From REEB95 sp963762425 (GTDB lineage Bacteria; Pseudomonadota; Alphaproteobacteria; ATCC43930; CGMCC-115725), in contig CAVXKY010000019.1 in the NCBI GenBank assembly GCA_963762425.1, forward strand, positions 1 to 64,000: 64,000 bases of DNA. Direction: 5' to 3'. The notes beneath the pieces are model-generated. The model did no database searches and was not told the origin of the DNA. It was given only the letters and a program-made list of their open reading frames with translations. Both the position numbers and the translations under genes were made by a program. Below, in pieces: positions 1 to 9,635 of this stretch (within the stretch, counting starts at the first letter, position 1; each line of letters starts with the position of its first letter).

Positions 1-29
1 AAGGCCGGCGCTTTCGCCCCGCCGGCCTT
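1..29. terminator. GC-rich hairpin, possible terminator
   Basis: Perfect ten-base arms (AAGGCCGGCG at 1-10, CGCCGGCCTT at 20-29) enclose a nine-base loop. No T run follows on the plus strand, so termination strength is uncertain. It probably closes a gene lying left of the window and separates it from the hcm operon. Confidence 0.4.
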
Positions 30-40
30 GCGCAGCATAG

Positions 41-60
41 AATACAGTATACAATAATCC
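41..60 (+). promoter_or_regulatory. AT-rich leader of the hcm operon, possible promoter or operator
   Basis: This is the only AT-rich stretch before the hcm operon. It contains GTATAC at 47-52. On the minus strand it reads ATTGTATACTGTATT, which resembles operators of GntR/FCD-type regulators, but only loosely, and no regulator gene is in view. A promoter is expected here; I cannot define -35 and -10 boxes with confidence. Confidence 0.25.
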
Positions 61-89
61 AAGGTCATAAACACGCCGTGAGCCGCGCC

Positions 90-497
90 ATGACACCGCC
101 GATCCGCGTTCTGCTGGCCAAGGTGGGCCTCGACGGCCACGACCGCGGGGTGAAGGTGGTCGCCCGCGCGCTGCGCGACGCCGGCATGGACGTGATCTAT
201 TCCGGCCTGCACCGCACGCCGGACGAGGTCGTCACCGCCGCCATCCAGGAGGACGTCGACGTGCTCGGCGTCAGCCTCTTGTCCGGCGTGCAGATGACGG
301 TGTTTCCGAAAATCCTCGCCCGGCTCAAGCAGCAAGGCGCCGACGACATGATCGTGGTCGCCGGCGGCGTCATGCCCGACGAGGACGTCGCGGCGTTGAA
401 GAAGATGGGCGTGAGCGAGGTGCTGCTGCAGGACACGCCGCCCGAACGAATCGTAACGCGGTTGCGCGAACTGGTCGCCCAACGCGGCGCGCGGTGA
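90..497 (+). CDS. hcmB: 2-hydroxyisobutyryl-CoA mutase small subunit (B12-binding)
   Basis: This is a stand-alone cobalamin-binding subunit of an acyl-CoA mutase, about 135 residues. The base-off/His-on motif is visible near the N-terminus (GLDGHDRG), followed by the Rossmann-type segments GVSLLSG and VVAGGVMPDED that line the corrin nucleotide tail in this family. I chose ATG 90; an in-frame GTG at 78 would add four residues. Its TGA overlaps the GTG of the next gene (GTGA). The partner is the large subunit at the end of the operon. Length and organisation match HcmB/IcmB rather than the fused methylmalonyl-CoA mutase. It is the only gene of this operon with an unbroken frame. Confidence 0.85.
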   Translation: MTPPIRVLLAKVGLDGHDRGVKVVARALRDAGMDVIYSGLHRTPDEVVTAAIQEDVDVLGVSLLSGVQMTVFPKILARLKQQGADDMIVVAGGVMPDEDVAALKKMGVSEVLLQDTPPERIVTRLRELVAQRGAR

Positions 498-1942
498 CGG
501 CGATGGAGTCCTGGTCCTTTCCGCCCGCCTACGACGAGAATTATTTTCCGGATCGCGCGAGCCGCTATTGGTTTCCCGGGCGCGAGACCATGCCCGCCGC
601 CGAGCGCGCGAGGCCTGATTCTCGAACGGCTCAAGACCGTCTGCGCCTATGCCTATGAACGCGCGCCGTTCTACCGGCGCAAATGGGACGAGGCCGGATT
701 CCACCCTTCGCAGCTCCGGTCGCTCGAGGATTTCGAAGCCAAGGTTCCGGTGGTGGAGAAGAAGGATTTGCGCGCCGCGCAGGAACGGGCGGCGCCGTTC
801 GGCGACTATCTGTGCGTGCCCGAATCCGAGATTTTCCACATCCACGGCACCAGCGGCACCACCGGCCGGCCCACCGCCTTCGCCATCGGCCGCAACGACT
901 GGCGTGCCATCGCCAACGCCCATGCGCGGGTGATGTGGGCGATGGGCTTGCGGCCCGGCGACACCGATCTGCGTGGCGGCGATTTTCTCGCTGTACATGG
1001 GAAGCTGGGGCGCGCTCGCCGGGGCCGAGCGGCTGGGCGCGCGGTGCTTTCCCGTTCGGCGCGGGCGTCGCCGGCATGTCGGCGCGTTGCGTCCAATGGC
1101 TCAACCTGGTCAAGCCGACCGCGTTTTACGGCACGCCGACCTATGCCCTGCATCTGGCGCAAATCGCCGCCGAGGAAGGGCTCAATCCGCGCGATTTCAG
1201 ACTCAAGATCATGTTCTTTTCCGGCGAGCCCGGGGCGTCGATTCCCGGCGTCCGCGGCAAGATCGAGGAGCTTTACGGCGCGCGGGTTTCCGACTGCGGC
1301 TCGATGGCCGAGGTGACGCCGTGGATGAACGTGGCCGGAACCGCCGAGACCCCGGGCATGCTGTGCTGGCAGGACATCGTCTACACCGAAGTCTGCGATC
1401 CGGCCACGATGCGGCGCGTGCCCTACGGCGCGCGCGGCACGCCGGTCTACACCACATCTGGAGCGGACTTCGCAGCCGATGATCCGGCTGCTGTCGGGCG
1501 ATCTTTCGCTCTGGACCAACGACAAGAACCCCTGCGGCCGCACCTATCCGCGCCTGCCGCAGGGCATCTTCGGCCGGATCGACGACATGTTCACCATCCG
1601 CGGCGAGAACGTGTATCCGAGCGAGATCGACGCGGCGTTGAACGAGATCGCGCATTACGGCGGCGAACATCGGATCATTGATCAGCCGCGACGGCGGCCA
1701 TGGACGAGCTGCTGCTGCGCGTCGAATGCGACGCCGAAACCCACGCCGGGGCGCGGCCGCGATCACTGGGATGCGGCGGGAGGTCGAACGCAAGCTGCAA
1801 AAGGTCCTCGGCCTGCAGGACAATGGTGGAGATCGTCGGGCCGAACACGATCGCGCGCACGGATTTCAAGGCGCGCCGGGTGATCGACGACCGGAAAGTC
1901 TTCGCCGACATGCAGGCGCAGATCGAACGGGGACGGAATTGA
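494..1942 (+). CDS. hcl: PaaK-type acyl-CoA ligase, probable 2-hydroxyisobutyrate-CoA ligase (frameshifted)
   Basis: This is an ANL-superfamily ligase of the phenylacetate-CoA ligase branch. It begins at GTG 494 (overlapping the hcmB stop) with TAMESWSFPPAYDENYF and ends at TGA 1942. The reading frame changes about seven times (near 610, 970, 1050, 1460, 1690, 1765 and 1823). Read across frames it shows the P-loop HGTSGTTGRPTAF, the acyl-pocket/AMP segment DCGSMAEVTPWM, the hinge region GRIDDMFTIRGENVYPSEID and a PaaK-like C-terminal domain. About 480 residues fits the family. Position between mutase subunits argues that it activates the free hydroxy acid for the mutase. The indels carry no added nonsense changes, which favours sequence error over decay, but decay is not excluded. 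Confidence 0.7.
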
Positions 1943-2930
1943 GCCCCAAGGCGGCCTCGGCCGATCTGGTGGCGCGGGTTGCAGGCCGGCGAGCCGGCGG
2001 CCATCGCCCGGCTGATCTCGCGCGCGGAGCACGGCCAGGCCGGAAGCGCGCGACGCGCTCGCCCGGATCTACAAGCTCGCCGGGCGCGCCCACGTGATCG
2101 GCATCACCGGCGTGCCGGGCAGCGGCAAATCGACCCTGGTCGCCAAACTGACGGAAAAACTGCGCGCCCAGGGCGTCAAGGTGGGCGTGGTCGCGATCGA
2201 CCCGTCCAGCCCCTATTCGGGCGGCGCGATCCTGGGCGACCGCATCCGCATGACCGAGCTGGCGTCCGATCCGGGGGTTTATATCCGCTCGATGGCGAGC
2301 CACGGCGCCACCGGGGGCATGGCGCATGCGACGCTCGACGCGGTCGATATTCTCGACGTCGCCGGTTTCGACACCGTCATCATCGAGACGGTCGGCGTCG
2401 GCCAGGACGAGGTGGAGATCGTCAAGGCGTCGCACACCACGATCGTGGTCTCGGCGCCCGGCCTCGGCGACGAGGTCCAGGCGATCAAGGCCGGCATTCT
2501 CGAAATCGCCGACATCCACGTGGTCTCGAAATGCGACCGCAGCGACGCCAACCGCACCCTCGTCGATTTGAAGCAGATGCTGGCGCTCGGCCTGGCGCCG
2601 GGCAAGCCGCTCTGGACGCATCCCGGTGATCGGCACCAGCGCGGTATCGGGACTGGGTTTCGACGATCTTGCCGAAGCCATCGAGCGGCATCGGCAAGCG
2701 GCGTGCTCGACACCCCGATCGGGCGCAACCGCGGGCTTGTCGATCGCGCAATTCCGGCTGCGCAAGACCGCCGAAAACATGCTGCTGCAGCGCTTCGCCG
2801 GCGACTTCGGCGCACGAGCGATCCGGCGCTCGCCGCCCGGCTGATGCGCCGCGAGACCGACCCCTATGCGGCGGCGGCGGAATTCCTCGAACACGACTAC
2901 GTTACGCGACTCTCATGGAGCACGTCATGA
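1939..2930 (+). CDS. meaB: MeaB/ArgK-type GTPase chaperone of the mutase (frameshifted)
   Basis: This is a G3E-family P-loop GTPase that loads and protects the B12 cofactor of acyl-CoA mutases. The central 180 residues are unbroken: Walker A GVPGSGKST, the MeaB signature DPSSPYSGGAILGDR and the switch motif ETVGVGQDE. The usual NKxD guanine motif appears as SKCD. The start is TTG 1939, overlapping the previous stop (TTGA). Frames shift twice before codon 55 and about twice near the C-terminus; the start and end frames agree. Context makes it the dedicated chaperone (the MeaH/HcmH role) of this mutase rather than a general ArgK. The old annotation as a lysine/arginine/ornithine transport kinase should be ignored. 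Confidence 0.75.
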
Positions 2931-4623
2931 ATTGGATGATCGATCCAAAATCGCTTGAGCGGATGAGCGAGCAGGTTGCCGAGTGGGAGCAGAAGGAAGT
3001 CGCGGCCTTCCTGCGCAAGCAGGCCGAGCGGCGCGAGCAGTTCTTCACCATCGGCGACATCCCGGTCAAGCGCGTCTACACCGCCGCCGACGTCGCCGAC
3101 ATTCCGCTGGAGGACATCGGCTTGCCGGGCCGTTATCCCTTCACCCGCGGCCCTTATCCGACCATGTACCGCAGCCGGCATTGGACGATGCGCCAGATCG
3201 CCGGCTTCGGCACCGGCGAGGACACCAACAAGCGCTTCAAGTATCTGATCACGCAGGGCCAGACCGGGCTTTCGACCGACTTCGACATGCCCACGCTCAT
3301 GGGCTACGACAGCGACGATCCGATGAGCGAGGGCGAGGTCGGCCGCGAAGGCGTCGCGGTCGACACGCTCGCCGACATGGAAGCGCTTTATCGACGGCAT
3401 CGATCTCGAGAAGATCTCGGTTTCGATGACGATCAATCCGTCGGCGTGGATCCTGCTCGCGATGTACGTCGCGCTGGCGAAGAAGCGCGGCTTCGATCTG
3501 AACAAGCTCTCCGGCACGATCCAGGCCGACATCCTCAAGGAGTACATGGCGCAGAAGGAGTATTGCTTTCCGATCGGGCCCTCGGTGCGCATCGTGCGCG
3601 ACTGCATCACCTTTTGCGCCGAGAACATGCGGCGCTACAACCCGATCAACATCTCCGGCTATCACATCTCGCGAAGCGGGCTCCTCGCCGTTGCAGGAGG
3701 TGGCCTTCACGCTGGCGAACGGCATCGTCTATGTCGAGGAGGTGCTGCAAGACCGGCATGGACGTCGACGAGTTCGCGCCGCGCCTGGCGTTCTACTTCG
3801 TGTGCCAGGGCGACTTCTTCGAGGAGATCGCGAAGTTCCGGGCGGCGCGGCGCGTCTGGGCGAAGATCATGAAGAAGCGCTTCGGCGCGAAGAAGCCAGG
3901 AATCGATGCGGCTGCGCTTCCATTGCCAGACCGCCGCGCGCGACCCTGACCAAGCCGCAGTACCAGATCAACATCGTGCGCACCGCCTTGCAGGCGCTGT
4001 CCGCCGTGCTCGGCGGCTGCCAGTCGCTGCACACCAACGGCTACGACGAGGCGTTCGCGATCCCGACCGAGGACGCGATGCGCATGGCGCTGCGGACGCA
4101 GCAGATCATCGCCGAGGAGATCAACGTCACCAACGTGGTCGATCCGATCGGCGGGTCCTATTTCGTCGAGACCCTGACCAGCGAATACGAGAAGCGCATC
4201 TTCGAGATCATCGACTACGTCGACGCCAACGGCGGGACGATCAAGCTGATCGAGGAAGGCTGGTTCCAGAAGCAGATCGCGGACTTCGCCTACGAGACGG
4301 CGTTGCGCAAGCAGACCGGCGAAAAGCCGGTGATCGGCGTCAACCGCTTCATCGACGAGGAAGAGGGTCCCGAACTCGAAACCCACCCTTACGATCCGAA
4401 GACCGCCGAACGGCAGATCGCCCGCACCCGGCGCGTCCGCGCCGAGCGCGACCCGGCGAAATATAAGGCCCTGATGGAAAGACTGGTCGCGGTCGCCCGG
4501 GACGATAAGCAGAACATCCTGCCCGTCACCATCGCAGCGGTCGAGCACGGCGCGACCATGGGCGAGATCGTCGCGGCGTTGAAAAATCTCTGGGGCACCT
4601 ACCGCGAAACCCCGGTTTTTTGA
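2927..4623 (+). CDS. hcmA: 2-hydroxyisobutyryl-CoA mutase large subunit (frameshifted)
   Basis: This is the TIM-barrel substrate-binding subunit of a B12-dependent acyl-CoA mutase, about 560 residues, lacking a B12 domain (supplied by hcmB). ATG 2927 overlaps the meaB stop (ATGA). Characteristic segments are PFTRGPYPTMYRSR, GYDSDDPMSEGEVGREG and NVVDPIGGSYFVE. The residue that is Tyr in methylmalonyl-CoA mutase and Phe in isobutyryl-CoA mutase is Ile here (MRQIAGF, residue 91), and the STDFD motif supplies Asp118. These correspond to Ile90 and Asp117 that distinguish HcmA from other mutases, with identical spacing. The product would be 3-hydroxybutyryl-CoA. About five single-base indels (near 3390, 3670, 3750, 3898 and 3940) break the frame; for example one extra base restores the expected HIREAGSS motif. 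Confidence 0.85.
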
Positions 4624-4671
4624 CGGTTATTTGTTGTCGAGCGCCTTGGCCTGGCCGCGCAGCAGTGAGAC

Positions 4672-6303
4672 TTATTTGAGATCGCTCGCCTGTTTGCGCA
4701 GCACGTATTTCTGGATCTTGCCGGTCGAGGTCTTGGGCAGCGAGCCGAACACCACCGTCTTCGGTACCTTGAAGCGCGCGAGATTGTCGCGGCAGAAGGC
4801 GATGATCTCCTCCGCCGAGGCCTGGGCGTTGGGCTTCAAGGTGACGAAGGCGCAGGGCGTCTCGCCCCATTTCTCGTCGGGCCGCGCCACCACCGCGGCT
4901 TCGAGCACCGCCGGGTGCCGGTAGAGCACGCCCTCGACCTCGATGGTCGAGATGTTCTCGCCGCCGGAGATGATGATGTCCTTGGAGCGGTCGCGGATTT
5001 CGATATAGCCGTCGGGATGCATCACGCCCAGATCGCCGGTGTGGAACCAGCCGCCGGCGAAGGCCTCGCCGGTCGCCTTGGCGTTCTTGAGATAGCCCTT
5101 CATCACGATGTTGCCGCGCATGAACACCTCGCCCATGGTCTCGCCGTCGGGCGCGACCGGCTTCAGGCTTTGCGCGTCGGCCACCATCAGCCCGTCGAGC
5201 ACCGGATAATTGACGCCCTGGCGCGCCTTGAGCGCGGCCTTGTCGTGGACCGGCAAGCCGTCCCATTCCTCGTGCCAGGCGCAGACCACCGCCGGGCCGT
5301 AGGATTCGGTCAGGCCATAGACGTGGGTGACGGCGAAGCCGAGTTTTTCCACGCCCTCGATCACGGCGGCGGGGGGCGCCGCGCCCGCGGTCATGATGCG
5401 GATCGAGCCGGTTGCCGAGGCCCTGGCGCAGCTCGGCCGGCGCGTTCACCAGCATGTTCATGACGATCGGCGCGCCGCAGAGATGGGTGACGCCGTGTTG
5501 GGCATATGGCGGCGAAAATCGGCGCGGCCTCGACCCGCCTGAGACACACATGGGTTCCGGCCAGCGCCGTCACCGTCCAGTTGAAACACCAGCCGTTGCA
5601 ATGGAACATCGGCAGCGTCCAGAGATAGACGGGATGCGGCGGCATGTTCCACGCCAGCACGTTGCCGAGCGCGTTGAGGTACGCGCCGCGGTGGTGATAG
5701 ACCACGCCCTTGGGGTTGCCGGTGGTGCCCGAGGTGTAGTTGAGCGAGATCGCGTCCCATTCGTCCCCGGGCATGGCCCAAGCGAAATCGGGATCGCCCG
5801 AGGCGAGGAACTTCTCGTAATCCATCTTGCCCAGCAGCTTGCCGGGCGGCGCGAGTTCGTCGTCGATGTCGATCACCAGCGGCTTGACCTTGGCCGAGGC
5901 CAGCGCCTTCTCGATTACGCCTGAGAATTCGCGGTCGGTGATCAGCACCTTGGCTTCGCCGTGATCGAGGATGAAGGATATCGTCGCGGCGTCGAGCCTG
6001 ATGTTGAGCGCGTTCAAGCACCGCGCCCGCCATCGGCACGCCGAAATGCGCCTCGAAGGCCTCGGGCGTGTTGGCGGCCATCACCGCCACGGTGTCGCCT
6101 TTTCGCACGCCGTGCTTCTGCAACGCACTCGCAAGCCGGCGGCAGCGCGCATAACTTTCGGCCCAGGCGTAACGCCGTTTCCCATGCACCACGGCGAGGT
6201 GCGTGGGATAGACCGCGGCCGCGCGGGCGATGAAGCCCAGCGGCGTCAAGGGCACGTAATTGGCCTGGTTGCGGTCGAGTCCGGTGTCGTAGGCGTTGGC
6301 CAT
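4672..6303 (-). CDS. Acyl-CoA synthetase of the FadD/DmdB-like type (frameshifted)
   Basis: This is an ANL-family fatty/short-chain acyl-CoA ligase of about 540 residues, starting MANAYDTGLDRNQANYVPL. Conserved blocks appear in order across frames: P-loop YTSGTTGNPKG, the MFHCNGWCF acyl-pocket segment, AMP motif HVYGLTESYGP, GWFHTGDLGVMHPDGY, hinge SKDIIISGGENIS and C-terminal catalytic lysine in KTSTGKIQKYVLR. Frame changes lie near 6020, 5505 and 5410. It points toward the hcm operon and is convergent with it (48 bases between stops). Sequence style resembles the branch containing methylmercaptopropionate-CoA ligase; the true substrate cannot be read from sequence. Confidence 0.75.
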
Positions 6304-6371
6304 CCCTGTCCCTCGCGGCGGCTTCACAAAAGGCCGCCTTTGGCCCACAGTTCTAGCCGGGGAGGATAACA

Positions 6372-7214
6372 ATGACCAGCCGTTCAAAAGGCTTCATCAC
6401 CGTCACCCGGACCGCCATCGCGGTCTCGCTGCTGGCGGGGTTCCTCGCGGCCTGCGCCGCCGCCCCCGGCGATGCCGATATCGTCGGCCGCTATTGCACG
6501 ACATCGACGCCATTCCCGATCCCGTCTCAACCGATAAACGTCGACGACTTGCCGAAGCATGTGTCGCCGGCAATCCGGGACAAAGCCATTGCCGCGGCCC
6601 GGAAATATTATCGGTCGCATCAATACATGATCGAGCTGGCGAGAATTGACGCGGCTGCGCAAGCTTACGTCATCAAGCTCGCTCAAGATAATGCGGCCAA
6701 GAACCCGCCCGACAAGCTGGCGCTGGTGCTGGACATCGACGAGACCTCGCTGTCGAACTGGCCCGAAATCGACGCCAACAATTTCGACTATTTTCAGGAC
6801 GGCCCCTGCCCCATCGACGCGAATGGCAAAATCGTGGGTCATACTTGCGGGGCGGTGGCCTGGGATAAGACGGAGAAGGCCACGGCGATCAAACCGACGC
6901 TGGATTTGTTCAACACGGCCAAGAAATATGGCGTGACGGTGTTTTTCATCACCGGCCGCGACAAGAGCGAAAAAGAATGGACGGAGGAAAACCTGCGCAA
7001 GGCCGGATATGCGGATTGGCAGGAACTCATGATGCGGCCGCCGAATCCCCCTAAAGACGAACTCGTCGATACCTATAAGACGCTCCAACGGGCAAAGCTG
7101 ATGGCGCGCGGCTACACCATCGTCGCGAGTGTCGGCGACCAGCCGAGCGACCTTCAGGGCGGCTGCGCCGAAAGCGCTTATCTCCTGCCGGACCCGTTCT
7201 ACAGGATTCCGTAA
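6372..7214 (+). CDS. HAD-family acid phosphatase, lipoprotein
   Basis: This is a 280-residue secreted acid phosphatase of HAD subfamily IIIB, resembling lipoprotein e(P4)/class B-type enzymes. The N-terminal signal segment ends in a lipobox (LAAC), so the mature protein is probably membrane anchored. The catalytic HAD motif I is VLDIDETSLSN, motif II FITGRD, and motif IV GDQPSDL. Such enzymes hydrolyse nucleotide monophosphates or other phosphoesters in the periplasm. It lies one base upstream of prpE but is functionally unrelated to it; tight spacing suggests co-transcription. Confidence 0.8.
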   Translation: MTSRSKGFITVTRTAIAVSLLAGFLAACAAAPGDADIVGRYCTTSTPFPIPSQPINVDDLPKHVSPAIRDKAIAAARKYYRSHQYMIELARIDAAAQAYVIKLAQDNAAKNPPDKLALVLDIDETSLSNWPEIDANNFDYFQDGPCPIDANGKIVGHTCGAVAWDKTEKATAIKPTLDLFNTAKKYGVTVFFITGRDKSEKEWTEENLRKAGYADWQELMMRPPNPPKDELVDTYKTLQRAKLMARGYTIVASVGDQPSDLQGGCAESAYLLPDPFYRIP

Positions 7215-7215
7215 G

Positions 7216-9117
7216 ATGACCAGCCGCTATGCGGAAGCCTATCGCCGTTCGCTGGCCGACCCCGAAGGCTTCTGGGGCGACGCGGCCAAGGCGATCGATT
7301 GGGACAAGCCCTGGGACCGCGTGCTCGATACGAGCAACCCGCCCTTCTACCGCTGGTTCAAGGGCGCGCGGCTCAACACCTGCTACAACGCGCTCGACCG
7401 GCACGTGGAGCGCGGCCGCGCCGACCAGGCGGCGCTGATCTACGACAGCCCGGTCACCAACACGATCAAACGCTTCACCTACCGCGAGCTGCGCGACGAT
7501 GTCGCGAAGCTCGCCGGGGTTTTGCAGGCGCATGGCGTGAAAAAAGGCGACCGCGTCATCCTCTACATGCCGATGGTGCCGGAAGCGGTCATGGCCATGC
7601 TCGCCTGCGCGCGCATCGGCGCGATCCATTCGGTGGTGTTCGGCGGCTTCGCCGCGCCCGAACTCGCCGCGCGGCTCGACGACGCGAGGCCCAGGATGGT
7701 GCTCTCGGCCTCCTGCGGCATCGAGGTCAACCGAATCATTCCCTACAAGCCGCTGCTCGACCAGGCGATCGCGCTGGCCAAGGCCAAGCCCGAGGCCTGT
7801 CTCATCCTCCAGCGCAAGCAGCAGACATGCGAGCTGGTGAAAGGCCGCGATTTCGACTGGGCCGGGGAATGCGCCAAGGCCAAGCCCGCGCCTTGCGTGC
7901 CGGTGGAAGCCACCGACCCGCTCTATATCCTCTACACCTCGGGCACCACCGGCGCGCCCAAGGGCATCATGCGCGACAATGGCGGCCACGCCGTGGCGCT
8001 CGCCTGGTCGATGGCGAACGTCTACGGGTTGAAGCCGGGCGAAACCTGGTTCACCGCCTCGGACGTGGGTTGGGTGGTGGGGCACAGCTATATCTGCTAC
8101 GCGCCGCTGATCTGCGGGATGACCAGCATCCTGTTCGAAGGCAAGCCGGTGGGCACGCCCGACGCCGGCACGTTCTGGCGGGTGATCGCGCAGCACGGCG
8201 CGGTCGCCATGTTCACCGCGCCCACCGCCTTCCGCGCGATCAAGCGCGAGGACCCCGAGGGCCTACTCATCCGCAAATACGATCTGTCGAAATTCCGTAC
8301 GCTGTTTTTGGCGGGCGAGCGCGCCGACCCGCCGACGGTGGAATGGGCGGAGCAGCAGCTCAAGGTGCCGGTGATCGACCATTGGTGGCAGACCGAAACC
8401 GGCTGGGCGATCGCCGCCAATTGCATGGGGCTCGGGCCGTTTCCGGTGAAGCACGGCTCGCCGACCAAGCCCGCGCCGGGCTACGATCTAAGGGCGCTGT
8501 CGCCCGAGGGCAAGGAGATGAAACCGGGCGAGATCGGCGCGCTCTGCGTGAAACTTCCGATGCCGCCGGGATTCGCGCCGACGCTGTGGAACGCCGACGA
8601 CCGCTTCGTCAAATCCTATCTGGCGGATTATCCCGGCTATTACCTGACGGCCGATGCCGGTTTCATCGACCAGGACGGTTACGTGTTCGTGATGGCGCGC
8701 ACCGACGACATCATCAATGTCGCGGGCCACCGGCTGTCCACGGGCGCGATCGAGGAGGTGCTGGCGTCCCACCCCGAGGTGGCGGAATGCGCGGTGATCG
8801 GCGCCGCCGACGCGCTCAAGGGCCAGGTGCCGGTGGGATTTCTGGTATTGAAGGCCGGCGCGGCGAAATCCTCCGCGACCGTGGCCGAGGAAACCGTCAA
8901 GCTGGTGCGCGAGCGCATCGGCCCGGTGGCGAGCTTCAAGACCGCCGTGGTGGTGGAACGCTTGCCCAAGACGCGCTCGGGCAAGATCCTGCGCGGCACC
9001 ATGCGCCACATCGCCGACGGCGAGGACTACAAGACTCCGGCCACCATCGACGACCCGGCGATCCTGACCGAGATCGCCGCGCATCTCAAAGGCGCGGGGT
9101 ACGCGAAGGGCGGCTAG
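7216..9117 (+). CDS. prpE: Propionyl-CoA synthetase
   Basis: This is a 633-residue acetate/propionate-CoA ligase of the PrpE branch, cytoplasmic, making propionyl-CoA from propionate, ATP and CoA. Visible motifs are P-loop YTSGTTGAPKG, DVGWVVGHSYICYAPL (typical of PrpE), WWQTETGWAIA, and the C-terminal KTRSGKILRGTMR whose lysine is the usual acetylation/propionylation control site. The start is ATG 7216, 1 base after the phosphatase stop. The frame is intact over the full family length. A GC-rich inverted repeat (GCCGGC/GCCGGC) lies just after the stop around 9128-9142. Confidence 0.88.
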   Translation: MTSRYAEAYRRSLADPEGFWGDAAKAIDWDKPWDRVLDTSNPPFYRWFKGARLNTCYNALDRHVERGRADQAALIYDSPVTNTIKRFTYRELRDDVAKLAGVLQAHGVKKGDRVILYMPMVPEAVMAMLACARIGAIHSVVFGGFAAPELAARLDDARPRMVLSASCGIEVNRIIPYKPLLDQAIALAKAKPEACLILQRKQQTCELVKGRDFDWAGECAKAKPAPCVPVEATDPLYILYTSGTTGAPKGIMRDNGGHAVALAWSMANVYGLKPGETWFTASDVGWVVGHSYICYAPLICGMTSILFEGKPVGTPDAGTFWRVIAQHGAVAMFTAPTAFRAIKREDPEGLLIRKYDLSKFRTLFLAGERADPPTVEWAEQQLKVPVIDHWWQTETGWAIAANCMGLGPFPVKHGSPTKPAPGYDLRALSPEGKEMKPGEIGALCVKLPMPPGFAPTLWNADDRFVKSYLADYPGYYLTADAGFIDQDGYVFVMARTDDIINVAGHRLSTGAIEEVLASHPEVAECAVIGAADALKGQVPVGFLVLKAGAAKSSATVAEETVKLVRERIGPVASFKTAVVVERLPKTRSGKILRGTMRHIADGEDYKTPATIDDPAILTEIAAHLKGAGYAKGG

Positions 9118-9170
9118 GGACTAAGCCGCCGGCTCTGCCGGCGCGGCGGCGGCCAAGGAGAGAGATAGAG

Positions 9171-9590
9171 ATGATGGAGATCAAGCGAAGCGGCTCACAG
9201 CCATCCGTAAAGGGCTCGGCGGACTATTTTACCGGCGCGGTGCGCGTCGATCCGCTGTTCCAGGCGCCCGAGCCGGCGCGCGTCACCGGCGGTCTGGTCA
9301 CATTCGAACCGGGCGCGCGTTCCGCCTGGCATACGCATCCGCTCGGCCAGACGTTGATCGTGATTTCCGGCTGCGGCTGGACGCAGTGCTGGGGCGGCCC
9401 CAAGGAGGAAATCCGGGCGGGCGACGTGATCTGGTGCCCGCCCGGCCACAAGCATTGGCACGGAGCCACGCCGACGACCGCCATGTCGCATATCGCCATT
9501 CAAGAACATGCCGGGGACGGCAAGGTCGTGGTGTGGCTGGAGAAGGTGACCGACGAGCAATACGGCGCGGAGTATGCGAAAGGCAGTTAA
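9171..9590 (+). CDS. Cupin-domain protein
   Basis: This is a 139-residue single-domain cupin. Metal-binding motif 1 is seen as AWHTHPLGQTLIV and motif 2 as GDVIWCPPGHKHWHGA. It resembles small cupins related to bacterial hydroxynitrile lyase-like and carboxymuconolactone-linked cupins, but the substrate is unknown. There are two adjacent ATG codons (9171, 9174), preceded by an AGGAGAGAG Shine-Dalgarno-like run. Confidence 0.75.
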   Translation: MMEIKRSGSQPSVKGSADYFTGAVRVDPLFQAPEPARVTGGLVTFEPGARSAWHTHPLGQTLIVISGCGWTQCWGGPKEEIRAGDVIWCPPGHKHWHGATPTTAMSHIAIQEHAGDGKVVVWLEKVTDEQYGAEYAKGS

Positions 9591-9635
9591 GCTGATGTGT
9601 CAGACTCGCCGGGACTGTCACTCCAAACTGAGCAG

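Noticed and set aside
1939..2930. ArgK-type lysine/arginine/ornithine transport kinase
   Set aside because: This is a legacy name; the GTPase motifs and position inside a B12-mutase operon define a MeaB-type chaperone.
2927..4623. Methylmalonyl-CoA mutase
   Set aside because: The subunit is unfused to a B12 domain, and the substrate-binding Tyr is replaced by Ile with Asp118 present, the HcmA pattern.
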